Source of the DNA: JAPUDQ01 sp049644865
GTDB lineage: Bacteria > Patescibacteriota > Saccharimonadia > Saccharimonadales > Saccharimonadaceae
Assembly (NCBI GenBank): GCA_049644865.1
Contig: JBARSV010000034.1
Span: 1-19,346, forward strand
Length of the DNA stretch: 19,346 bases
Direction: 5' to 3'
The notes beneath the pieces were generated by a model that saw only the letters and a program-made list of their open reading frames with translations, made no database searches and was not told the DNA's origin. This document shows, piece after piece, positions 1 through 6,092 of the stretch. Position 1 is the first letter of the stretch. Every line of letters starts with the position of its first letter. The translations under genes were made by a program, and so were the position numbers.

Positions 1-28
1 CAAATACAATTGATGCTTCGCGATCCAT
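1..28 (-). CDS. jag: Start of a Jag/KhpB-like RNA-binding protein (partial, runs off the window)
   Basis: On the minus strand an ATG at 28-26 follows the yidC TAA stop with no gap and opens MDREASIVF before the window ends. The gene directly after yidC is very often jag (khpB), a KH/R3H-domain single-stranded nucleic-acid-binding protein whose N-terminus often starts with a similar acidic motif. Only nine residues are visible, so the name rests on position and this short N-terminus. It is probably co-transcribed with yidC. Confidence 0.5.
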
Positions 29-985
29 TTAGCGTACCTTACTTCCTTTCCGGCGCTTCTGAACCGGTTTTGTGACGCGTCGCTCCACCACAGCTGCTTC
101 AACCGCTTTTTCAGCGCGTTTAGTTGATGACGGAGAGGATGATGTTGATGTGTCGGCCAGTACCTCCATGTCTTCGACGTCTTCGTCGAGTACATGGCGT
201 TGCTGCCAGACGGCGACAATACTTGAAACAGCATAAAAGAGCAGGAGAGCGCCTGGTATCGGGAGGAAGACCATGGAGCTAAGTGCAATGACGGGAATAA
301 TCTTGAGCATACCCTGTCCGAGCGCAGCGCTCATCTCCGCTTGATCGGTCTCTCCACTTGTGGCAGATTGTTTAAGGATATCGCGGAGACGCTTGCCGTC
401 TTTGGCTATTGGAGTAATTTGTTTGCTTTGATACCACTGGAAAAACGTAGCCACTAGCGCCAGGATCAGCGCAGGAATATACCAGTTACCTTGGTGAATA
501 ACCGGTTTTGTCAGGTCAACGATCTGAAATAGTGTTTCGTTAAGCTTCGTATGATCGGCCACAATTGCAGCAATCGGTTCCCATCCCTTTATGAAATCAT
601 AGAAAAACTTGTCTATCTGATCGCGGTGTGCAGAAATCATCATTATCACCTGGTAGAGCGCGATAAAGACGGGAAGTTGGACCGCCAGCACGCCGAGCGG
701 TGCAAATGGGTTAATGCCTCGCTCGCGGTAGAGCTCAAGCATAAGTTGACCTTCGAGTTGTTTATCACCCGCTGCTTTTTGCTTGATCTTTTTGAGCTCT
801 GGTTGAATCTGACGCTGAAGCTTGGTTTGGTGAAGCTGTTTTTTGATCAACGGCCACATGAGCAAGCGGACGATCACAGCAAACAAGATGACAGCCACCC
901 CGAAGTCATTGCCGGGAATCACGCCGTATAGCGCCATCAGTATGTTGAAGATCGGTTGGACTACAATGGTTTCAAACCATGACAT
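29..985 (-). CDS. yidC: YidC/Oxa1-family membrane protein insertase
   Basis: This protein inserts and folds membrane proteins in the cytoplasmic membrane, alone or with SecYEG. From the ATG at 985 it has 318 residues. A first hydrophobic stretch is followed by a membrane segment ending in VRLLMWPL, with the conserved Arg (about residue 40) that sits in the hydrophilic insertion groove. A long basic coiled cytoplasmic loop (about 45-95) and further membrane segments at roughly 100-120, 170-190 and 235-265 follow, then a Lys/Arg-rich tail that can bind ribosomes. The length fits the short Gram-positive/CPR form lacking the large periplasmic domain of E. coli YidC. A TTG three codons upstream is possible, but only the ATG has an AAGGTG Shine-Dalgarno at a usable distance (10 nt). 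The gene lies in the classic rpmH-rnpA-yidC-jag order. YidC may matter here because the neighbouring secretion operon needs membrane insertion. Confidence 0.93.
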   Translation of the reverse strand: MSWFETIVVQPIFNILMALYGVIPGNDFGVAVILFAVIVRLLMWPLIKKQLHQTKLQRQIQPELKKIKQKAAGDKQLEGQLMLELYRERGINPFAPLGVLAVQLPVFIALYQVIMMISAHRDQIDKFFYDFIKGWEPIAAIVADHTKLNETLFQIVDLTKPVIHQGNWYIPALILALVATFFQWYQSKQITPIAKDGKRLRDILKQSATSGETDQAEMSAALGQGMLKIIPVIALSSMVFLPIPGALLLFYAVSSIVAVWQQRHVLDEDVEDMEVLADTSTSSSPSSTKRAEKAVEAAVVERRVTKPVQKRRKGSKVR

Positions 986-1032
986 CACGGGCAAACACCT
1001 TATATTAGACTAGTATCTTTCAATTATATCAT

Positions 1033-1046
1033 CTTGTCATGACAAG
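1033..1046. repeat. Perfect 14-bp palindrome at the rnpA stop
   Basis: CTTGTCATGACAAG reads the same on both strands and spans the TGA stop of rnpA, just upstream of yidC. An A/T-rich TATAAT hexamer (minus strand, 1028-1023) lies on its yidC side. It could be an operator for a dimeric regulator or a weak RNA hairpin, or it could be chance. No matching -35 box was found at the usual spacing. Confidence 0.35.
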
Positions 1047-1393
1047 TTCGAGCGGCGCGGCAGACGAGAGAGTAGTTTTGTGAGCTCACTCACTAATTCA
1101 CTGTGTGGCATAGTCAGAACATCGGGCGTAAGTACTGTTATGACCATGTCAGTACCTGGCTGAAGCGTTGAAAGCTCGTGTCGCACAATCTCAAAAATGC
1201 GACGTCGCACCCGGTTGCGTTTGACGGCTGATTTGAATATCTTCTTTGAGACGATGACTGCGCAGCGCGTTGTGGTGCGGTTCGGGGCAGTTGTGTACTT
1301 GATCAGCAAGGTTCGTCCACGCGTCGACGATCCATTTTGGAAAACGCGGCGCAGACTGGCGCGACCATGAAACCGATGTTTGTTGGATATCAT
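1037..1393 (-). CDS. rnpA: Ribonuclease P protein component
   Basis: The protein subunit of RNase P helps the catalytic RNA remove 5' leaders from tRNA precursors. The chosen ATG gives 118 residues starting MISNKHRFHG, close to the family's usual N-terminus and length. An upstream TTG at 1423 would add ten atypical residues and was not used. The family signature is visible as KRNRVRRRIFEIVR (the RNR motif contacting the P RNA) in a very basic protein. It sits downstream of rpmH and upstream of yidC, the standard order, and its TGA stop lies inside a palindrome. The start has no strong Shine-Dalgarno. Confidence 0.93.
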   Translation of the reverse strand: MISNKHRFHGRASLRRVFQNGSSTRGRTLLIKYTTAPNRTTTRCAVIVSKKIFKSAVKRNRVRRRIFEIVRHELSTLQPGTDMVITVLTPDVLTMPHSELVSELTKLLSRLPRRSNLS

Positions 1394-1441
1394 ACTGGAT
1401 CTATCATCCCATACAACAAACAAACCGTCGATAATAACGGT

Positions 1442-1476
1442 TTATTTGCTTTTTTGCACGATATATATGCAAATAA
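1442..1476. repeat. Inverted repeat directly after the rpmH stop
   Basis: TTATTTGC at 1442-1449 pairs perfectly with GCAAATAA at 1469-1476. A shorter alternative stem (TTTGCA/TGCAAA) is nested inside. It starts at the base next to the rpmH stop and lies between rpmH and rnpA. It has no G/C-rich stem with a terminal U-run on the minus strand, so it is not a standard terminator. It might tune processing between the abundant L34 message and rnpA. Confidence 0.35.
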
Positions 1477-1614
1477 CTAAACGCTGATTTTGACTCGTTG
1501 CTTCAGGCGGCGAGCCTTCAATACCAGGCGACCAGCTTTGGTGCTCATGCGAGCGCGAAAGCCGTGGACACGGGCACGATGACGGGTCTTTGGTTGAAAT
1601 GTTCTTTTAGGCAT
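1477..1614 (-). CDS. rpmH: 50S ribosomal protein L34
   Basis: This 45-residue, extremely basic protein of the large ribosomal subunit starts MPKRTFQPKTRHRARVHGFR and ends in the Lys/Arg-rich helix typical of L34. The longer upstream reading frame is not used: family length and a GAGGT ribosome-binding site 4 nt before the ATG fix the start at 1614. rpmH next to and divergent from dnaA, followed by rnpA, is among the most conserved gene arrangements in bacteria. It is the first gene of the rpmH-rnpA-yidC-jag cluster. Confidence 0.96.
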   Translation of the reverse strand: MPKRTFQPKTRHRARVHGFRARMSTKAGRLVLKARRLKQRVKISV

Positions 1615-1623
1615 ATTACCTCT

Positions 1624-1652
1624 ATAGTACCTCAAGAGATGTTTTTTCTCAA
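1624..1652 (-). promoter_or_regulatory. Candidate rpmH promoter
   Basis: On the minus strand TTGAGA (1652-1647) and TACTAT (1629-1624) are separated by exactly 17 bp, a good sigma-70-type match. The -10 box lies only 9 nt before the rpmH ATG, so the transcript would begin almost at the start codon and lose the GAGGT Shine-Dalgarno. Either the message is leaderless or a promoter further upstream is also used. Confidence 0.4.
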
Positions 1653-1697
1653 GACTAAGGCTTGATTTTCGCCCATTATGTTTCTTTTTATCAAATG

Positions 1698-1816
1698 TTA
1701 TCCACACTTCCCTCCACTTTATCCACAGAAATAACAGAGGTAGTTTGACAATGTGTATAAATGTATCTTCGTTATGCCCTCGTCTATTTTACACATGGTA
1801 TGCGGGTTGTGGAAAA
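1698..1816. promoter_or_regulatory. DnaA-box cluster upstream of dnaA
   Basis: Two perfect TTATCCACA boxes lie at 1698-1706 and 1719-1727 (plus strand). Boxes on the minus strand that fit TTWTNCACA lie at 1752-1760 (TTATACACA) and 1808-1816 (TTTTCCACA). A weak plus-strand match, TTTTACACA, is at 1787-1795. The rpmH-dnaA gap is a classic origin/autoregulation site. The box at 1808 overlaps the candidate dnaA -35, so DnaA probably limits its own synthesis. This may be one half of a bipartite origin. Confidence 0.75.
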
Positions 1817-1835
1817 CCCCCCGCCCCGCTATAGT
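1807..1835 (+). promoter_or_regulatory. Candidate dnaA promoter
   Basis: TTGTGG (1807-1812) and TATAGT (1830-1835) are spaced by 17 bp. Transcription would begin about 20 nt before the GTG start, leaving room for the GAGGGGT ribosome-binding site. The -35 overlaps a minus-strand DnaA box, consistent with autorepression. An upstream TTGACA at 1745-1750 lacks a convincing -10 at normal spacing. Confidence 0.4.
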
Positions 1836-1862
1836 AGAGGTAAAGATAAGTGAGGGGTATCA

Positions 1863-3215
1863 GTGCAAGAAACAGAGCGACATCGTTTGTGGCAGACCGT
1901 GCTCGGAGAAATCGAGCTCGGGGTTACTCATGCCGCCTTCATGACGTGGTTTAAAAAGACCGAGCTGGTCGACGTGACCGACGAAGCTGACGTCTATATA
2001 TCGGTTCCAAACATCTTCGCCAAGCAACAGTTTGAATCAAAGTTTAACTCACTAGTCACCGAAACCTTCCATCACAACGACATCACACCGAAAAGAATCC
2101 ATTACGTCATCGGTGACAAACGAGAAAAAGTCGCCGATAACCGCGTATCCTCGATCGCTGAAGTTCGGACTGTCAAGAAAGCCCCTGCTCGAGATATCCA
2201 AACCAGCCTCAACCATCGCTATACCTTCGACACCTATATCGTTGGCGGGAGCAACGATCTCGCCTACGCCGCCTGCCAAGCAGCCGCGGCCAATCCTGGC
2301 GCGAAGTACAATCCCCTCTTTATCTATGGTGGTGTTGGTCTCGGCAAGACGCACCTCATACAGGCAGTTGGCAACGAAATCCTGCGCAAAAAACCCGAAC
2401 TCAAAGTGCTCTATATCAACTCCGAGACGTTCGTCAACGAGTTTCTCGATAGTATCCGCTACAAAAAGAAGGGGTTCTCGACCAAATACCGCAGTGTCGA
2501 TGTCCTGATCGTCGATGATATGCAGTTTATCGCGAACAAAGAAAAGACCCAGGAAGAATTCTTCCACACTTTTAATGCGCTTCATCAGGCCAACAAGCAA
2601 ATTATCATCAGCTCTGACAAGCCACCAAAAAACATCCCTACCCTGACCGAGCGTCTACGTAGCCGTTTCGAATGGGGTATGGCGATCGATATCCAGATGC
2701 CTGACTTTGAGACCCGCTGCGCGATCATCAACGCCAAGGCTGGTCAGTCCGGCGTCACCCTCCCGCCCGAGACAACTGAATACCTTGCGAACAATATCAA
2801 GACCAATATCCGCGAGCTCGAAGGCGCGCTCAACCAACTCCTCGCCATCGCTGAGCTGCGCGGACTCGAGCCAGACATCGAGACGGCGACCGCCCTGATC
2901 GGCAACACCAAACAGATGCGCCCGAGTCACCTCACCCCAAAACATGTCATCCAACACACCTCGAAACATTTCCAGATCGATATCGCCGAGATGTTGAGTG
3001 CCAAACGCGACAAACACATCGTCCTACCGCGCCAGATCGCCATGTATCTGATGCGAAGTGAGCTTCACCTCAGTTTCCCGCGAATTGCTCACGAACTTGG
3101 CCGCAAAGACCATACTACCGCCATCCACTCTATCGACAAGATCGATAAAGCCGTCAAACTCGACTTTGTGATCCGCGAACAAGTATCGGCGATACGGGAT
3201 GCACTCTATGCATAG
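1863..3215 (+). CDS. dnaA: Chromosomal replication initiator protein DnaA
   Basis: DnaA binds 9-bp boxes at the origin, oligomerises with ATP on single-stranded DnaA-trios and melts the DNA for helicase loading. The protein has 450 residues. Domain I occupies about 1-85 (LWQTVLGEIE...FMTWF), followed by a short linker. The AAA+ core has Walker A GGVGLGKTH near 156-164, Walker B VLIVDDMQF near 213-221 and the arginine-finger region LRSRFEWG. The C-terminal domain IV carries the DNA-reading motif DHTTAIHS near 415. The start is GTG preceded by GAGGGGT. The C-rich codon choice is like that of dnaN. DnaA boxes flank it on both sides. A full-length, intact gene. Confidence 0.97.
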   Translation: MQETERHRLWQTVLGEIELGVTHAAFMTWFKKTELVDVTDEADVYISVPNIFAKQQFESKFNSLVTETFHHNDITPKRIHYVIGDKREKVADNRVSSIAEVRTVKKAPARDIQTSLNHRYTFDTYIVGGSNDLAYAACQAAAANPGAKYNPLFIYGGVGLGKTHLIQAVGNEILRKKPELKVLYINSETFVNEFLDSIRYKKKGFSTKYRSVDVLIVDDMQFIANKEKTQEEFFHTFNALHQANKQIIISSDKPPKNIPTLTERLRSRFEWGMAIDIQMPDFETRCAIINAKAGQSGVTLPPETTEYLANNIKTNIRELEGALNQLLAIAELRGLEPDIETATALIGNTKQMRPSHLTPKHVIQHTSKHFQIDIAEMLSAKRDKHIVLPRQIAMYLMRSELHLSFPRIAHELGRKDHTTAIHSIDKIDKAVKLDFVIREQVSAIRDALYA

Positions 3216-3239
3216 ACCTGATTCACTCATGAGTATAAA

Positions 3240-3453
3240 TTGTGCACAACCGGTGCATACCCGCTCGGAAAACACTGTGTCTATCCTCCTCAGTTCCTAT
3301 GACTTGTTCACAGTCCTACCATCACTTGACCGCTTCAGTGTGAATAACCCCCGACTGAACCGACAGTTCTTCTGTCGTCACTCCACCGTGTTACCCACAG
3401 CAATCCGATCAATTCTACCGCTGTTAAAACCACTTTCATCCCCACTTTCCACA
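3240..3453. promoter_or_regulatory. DnaA-box cluster in the dnaA-dnaN gap (likely oriC)
   Basis: The 291-bp gap between dnaA and dnaN has no gene. It holds near-consensus DnaA boxes: TTGTGCACA at 3240-3248 (with the next A a 10-bp palindrome), TTGTTCACA at 3304-3312, TTATTCACA on the minus strand at 3347-3339, TTACCCACA at 3391-3399 and CTTTCCACA at 3445-3453. Most carry one or two mismatches to TTATCCACA, suggesting mostly low-affinity sites that fill late. The last box abuts the unwinding element. A small hairpin also lies here, at 3361-3377. Confidence 0.75.
3361..3377. repeat. Small perfect hairpin inside the origin region
   Basis: CGACAG and CTGTCG form a 6-bp stem around the loop TTCTT. 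It has no following T-run, so it is not a standard terminator for dnaA. It may separate DnaA-box subclusters or help end the dnaA transcript. Confidence 0.35.
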
Positions 3454-3491
3454 CCCCCTACTATTACGACTACTATATATAAGATAATAAG
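3454..3491 (+). promoter_or_regulatory. Basal unwinding element: C-rich tract, DnaA-trios and A/T-rich DUE
   Basis: Directly after the DnaA box at 3445-3453 come a CCCCC tract (3454-3458, its last C shared with the first trio), six triplets CTA CTA TTA CGA CTA CTA (3458-3475) and then an A/T-only stretch with TATATATAA. This order and orientation, just upstream of dnaN, is the basal unwinding system described in Bacillus subtilis, where DnaA loads from the double-stranded box onto trios of one strand. The triplet run is strikingly similar to the B. subtilis one as I recall it. The A/T-rich part may also serve as the dnaN -10. Confidence 0.72.
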
Positions 3492-3506
3492 AAAGGCTAC
3501 AACATT

Positions 3507-4598
3507 ATGAAGCTCGCAGTTACTCAGGAAAACCTAACCCGTGCACTTTCTATCGTCGGACGAGTGGCACAGTCCAAAACTTCCCTTCCAGTTCTGAACA
3601 ATATTTTGTTACGCGCTGAGAACAATCAGCTACTGCTCGCCGCTACCAATCTCGAAATAGCCATCACTGAGTATATCGGCGCCAAAGTCCAGCAAGAAGG
3701 TGCCATCACCATCCCTGCCCGGCTGCTCAGCGACTATATTGCCAATCTTCCGAAAGGCACGGTGACGCTTGATCTTGATAAGCACAAGCTCCACATCACC
3801 ACTGATAATTATCGATCGACGGTCAATGGTGTCGCGGCCGACGAATTCCCAGAGCTACCAAAGATCGATGACCCGATCGTGCTGAAGATTGCCTCCGCTG
3901 ATATCAAAAAAGCTATCACTCAGACCGTCCTGACTGCTTCTCATGATGAGACGCGGCCGATCTTGACCGGTGTCTATATCCATTCGCACGAAAACAGTCT
4001 CTATATGGCTGCGACCGATGGCTATCGCCTGAGTGAGAAAAAGGTGACGAGTGTTGAGGATGATATCGCCGCTATCGTGCCGGTGCAGACCCTCCAGGAT
4101 GTAGCACGTGTCTTACCAGATGACTGTGACGAGATCGAGATCTTACTTGGTGCTGAGCAAATACGGTTCCGGATGAATGATATCGAGATCACCAGCCGTT
4201 TGATCGAGGGGGCCTTCCCTGACTATCGACAGCTTATCCCCAAGTCGACAGAGATATCGTTTCAGAGTGACAAAGAAGACCTGACCCGTATCAGCAAGAT
4301 AGCCAGCCTCTTTGCACGTGAGAGCGGCGGTAGTATCACGATTAAGGCCGATAGCCTCGCCGGTACTGTCTCGGTGCATTCTCTCGCCTCACAGGTCGGT
4401 GAGAACACGTCAGAGATCAAAACAAGCCCTAGTGGGGATGGCCAGGTAACGCTTAACTCACGTTACCTTATAGAAGCCCTGGGTGTTATTGACGAGCCCC
4501 AGATCACCTTTGGGTTTAGTGGTAAACTAGCGCCGTGCGTGGTGCGTGCGAGTAATAACTCGGGGTATACCCATATTATTATGCCGTTGAAGAGCTAG
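3507..4598 (+). CDS. dnaN: DNA polymerase III beta subunit (sliding clamp)
   Basis: The clamp dimer encircles DNA and tethers the replicative polymerase and repair enzymes. The 363-residue length is normal. The sequence shows the three repeated clamp domains (roughly 1-120, 121-240, 241-363), starting with the family-typical N-terminus MKLAVTQENLTRALSIVGRV. It has SKTSLPVLNNILL early, the central DETRPILTGVYI and ATDGYRLSEKK motifs, and ends in HIIMPLKS like other clamps. The ATG is preceded by a GAAAGG ribosome-binding site 10 nt upstream. It lies directly downstream of the proposed unwinding element. Its stop codon lies inside a short inverted repeat that leads into the TAGCNNA repeats before the next gene. 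Confidence 0.97.
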   Translation: MKLAVTQENLTRALSIVGRVAQSKTSLPVLNNILLRAENNQLLLAATNLEIAITEYIGAKVQQEGAITIPARLLSDYIANLPKGTVTLDLDKHKLHITTDNYRSTVNGVAADEFPELPKIDDPIVLKIASADIKKAITQTVLTASHDETRPILTGVYIHSHENSLYMAATDGYRLSEKKVTSVEDDIAAIVPVQTLQDVARVLPDDCDEIEILLGAEQIRFRMNDIEITSRLIEGAFPDYRQLIPKSTEISFQSDKEDLTRISKIASLFARESGGSITIKADSLAGTVSVHSLASQVGENTSEIKTSPSGDGQVTLNSRYLIEALGVIDEPQITFGFSGKLAPCVVRASNNSGYTHIIMPLKS

Positions 4599-4650
4599 GT
4601 GTAGCTCATAGCGGATAGCCCATAGCTGATAGATATTAGCCGATAGCGTG
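4592..4650 (+). repeat. Left TAGCNNA heptamer repeat array
   Basis: Seven consecutive 7-bp units begin at 4602: TAGCTCA, TAGCGGA, TAGCCCA, TAGCTGA, TAGATAT, TAGCCGA and TAGCGTG. Five match TAGCNNA exactly and two are degenerate. A hairpin, GAGCTA-ggtg-TAGCTC (4592-4607), overlaps the dnaN stop and the first unit. The segment 4634-4647 matches the reverse complement of 5011-5024 at 13 of 14 positions, so the arrays flank the four-helix-bundle gene as inverted repeats. Confidence 0.75.
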
Positions 4651-4672
4651 ATAATAAATTAAGATAGTAGAC

Positions 4673-5029
4673 ATGGCAATACAATCATTTAGAGACCTCG
4701 TGGTATGGCAAAAAGCGCATCACAATACGGTTTTGATATACAAGACATTTGCTGAATTGCGTGACTTTTCTTTTCGGGACCAAATTCAACGTGCCTCAGT
4801 TTCTGTGATGAATAATATTGCGGAGGGATATGCTCGCAGGAGCGATAAGGCATTTTACCATTTTCTTTGTATTGCAAAAGGATCAAACACTGAGGTTGAA
4901 TCTATGATTATTCTCGCGAGATCACTCGGATATGTATCGGGCGCACAATACAGTACACTAACAGCAAATAATAATGAAGTAGGTAAACTATTGAGTGGTT
5001 TTTTAAAAAAGCTATCAGCTAATAGCTAA
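4673..5029 (+). CDS. Four-helix-bundle protein (S23 / 23S rRNA intervening-sequence family)
   Basis: The 118-residue protein matches the four-helix-bundle family first described from 23S rRNA intervening sequences (S23/IVP). It has the characteristic opening FRDLVVWQKAH, then SFRDQIQRASVSVMNNIAEGYAR, then FYHFLCIAKGSNTEVESMIILA. Relatives include Avd of diversity-generating retroelements, a basic RNA-binding partner of a reverse transcriptase; no reverse transcriptase is seen here. The family's role outside rRNA is not settled. The gene is inserted between dnaN and recF, is visibly more A/T-rich than dnaN and lacks a clear Shine-Dalgarno. Its last codons (LSANS and stop) are made of the right-hand inverted heptamers. 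This suggests it travels as a unit with the repeats. Confidence 0.85.
   Translation: MAIQSFRDLVVWQKAHHNTVLIYKTFAELRDFSFRDQIQRASVSVMNNIAEGYARRSDKAFYHFLCIAKGSNTEVESMIILARSLGYVSGAQYSTLTANNNEVGKLLSGFLKKLSANS
5008..5029 (-). repeat. Right TAGCNNA heptamers, inverted, within the gene's 3' end
   Basis: Read on the minus strand the units are TAGCTAT (5028-5022), TAGCTGA (5021-5015) and a degenerate TAGCTTT (5014-5008). The 10 bases 5012-5021 are the exact reverse complement of 4623-4632. The repeat encodes the C-terminus of the four-helix-bundle protein and ends beside the AAGGA ribosome-binding site of recF. Confidence 0.7.
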
Positions 5030-5042
5030 GGACTATACGCTG

Positions 5043-6092
5043 ATGAATATTTCACGCCTTCATCTCACCCACTTTCGCAATCATGCCGATCGTGAGTTTG
5101 TGTTTGATCCCAATGTAACAATTATTAGTGGGCCAAACGGTAGCGGTAAGACTAATATACTCGAAGCGATATATGTCCTTGCAACAGGTAAATCATTCCG
5201 TGATGGTGATGATGACCTAACGCAATACAATCAACAATGGTGGAAAGTTCGAGGTGAATTTGATGGCGAGTTACGAGAGGTGCGGTATCAAGATGAGATG
5301 AAATCACTCATTATAGGTGATAGCGGTGAGCGCAAACGATTCTCAAAATCACACCGCATCCCGGTTGTACTATTCGAGCCAGATGACCTCTATCTTATCC
5401 ATGGCTCCCCAAGTGCTCGCCGCAAATATATCGATGCCGTCATTGCCGTGGTCACACCGGGCTATGCGACGACACTGCGTCGCTACGAACGAGCCCTCGC
5501 CCAGCGCAACCGGCTTCTGAAATCATCATGTGCAATCAACGAAGACGAATTGTTCGTCTGGGATATCATGCTTGCCGAACAGGCTGAGGTGATTGTGCTT
5601 CATCGCCGCGCCTTAGTTCATCAATGGAACAACAAACTAAGTGATGAATACTCATTACTCTCTGGGCGCGCACATACTATTGCTGCGCACTACTGTTGTA
5701 ATATTCGCAAAAACGGATACAAACAAGCACTCCTATCCCACCTAAAAAATACTATACACCACGACCGTATGGTGGGTAGTACAAGTATCGGCCCGCATCG
5801 TGATGATATTGAGTTCTTTTGTGACAATCAGTCGTTTGCTACGAGTGGCTCACGTGGGGAGATTCGGTCACTTCTACTTGCACTGACATTCTACGAGGCC
5901 CTATTGATTCGCAACAACTTCCATCAAAACCCCATCATGTTGTTTGACGACGTCTTCTCTGAACTTGATCACCAGCGGCAAGTGTTATTTATAGAGAGAG
6001 CTAGTCAGCAGGGACAGTGTATTGTCAGTAGTGTCGAACGTACCCATGGGCTCATATCGCCAGTTAGTATGTTACTGCTCGGCCAGGTGTAA
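5043..6092 (+). CDS. recF: DNA replication and repair protein RecF
   Basis: RecF is an SMC-like ABC ATPase that, with RecO and RecR, helps load RecA at single-strand gaps and stalled forks. The 349-residue length is typical. It opens MNISRLHLTHFRNH and has Walker A GPNGSGKTN at about 30-38. The ABC signature is TSGSRGEIRSLLLAL near 264-278, and Walker B with the D-loop is IMLFDDVFSELD near 298-309. The ATG has AAGGA 10 nt upstream, overlapping the edge of the four-helix-bundle repeat. It is the usual third gene of the dnaA-dnaN-recF group. Its last 29 bp overlap the 3' end of the convergent secretion operon. Confidence 0.95.
   Translation: MNISRLHLTHFRNHADREFVFDPNVTIISGPNGSGKTNILEAIYVLATGKSFRDGDDDLTQYNQQWWKVRGEFDGELREVRYQDEMKSLIIGDSGERKRFSKSHRIPVVLFEPDDLYLIHGSPSARRKYIDAVIAVVTPGYATTLRRYERALAQRNRLLKSSCAINEDELFVWDIMLAEQAEVIVLHRRALVHQWNNKLSDEYSLLSGRAHTIAAHYCCNIRKNGYKQALLSHLKNTIHHDRMVGSTSIGPHRDDIEFFCDNQSFATSGSRGEIRSLLLALTFYEALLIRNNFHQNPIMLFDDVFSELDHQRQVLFIERASQQGQCIVSSVERTHGLISPVSMLLLGQV

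Noticed and set aside
551..931. Plus-strand 126-codon frame opposite yidC
   Set aside because: It is antisense to a strongly supported gene, has no ribosome-binding site or family resemblance, and its Cys/His-rich composition is what reverse reading of membrane codons gives.
986..994. TTG start for yidC, three codons upstream of the ATG
   Set aside because: The Shine-Dalgarno AAGGTG would nearly touch the TTG, while it is properly spaced for the ATG at 985.
1615..1707. 31-residue N-terminal extension of L34
   Set aside because: L34 is about 45 residues in bacteria and a GAGGT site precedes the internal ATG.
2052..3017. Long minus-strand frames opposite dnaA (182 and 120 codons)
   Set aside because: dnaA is intact with all motifs. 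The C-rich third codon positions of dnaA remove antisense stops and create such shadows.
3361..3377. Intrinsic terminator of dnaA
   Set aside because: The hairpin has a 6-bp stem but no following T-run on either strand. Kept only as a repeat.
4602..4650. CRISPR array or tRNA-like repeats
   Set aside because: Units are only 7 bp with no spacers and no leader; they are short degenerate direct repeats, treated as element flanks.
4673..5029. Avd protein of a diversity-generating retroelement
   Set aside because: No reverse transcriptase, template repeat or variable repeat is present in the window. The S23/IVP-like family is the more economical call.
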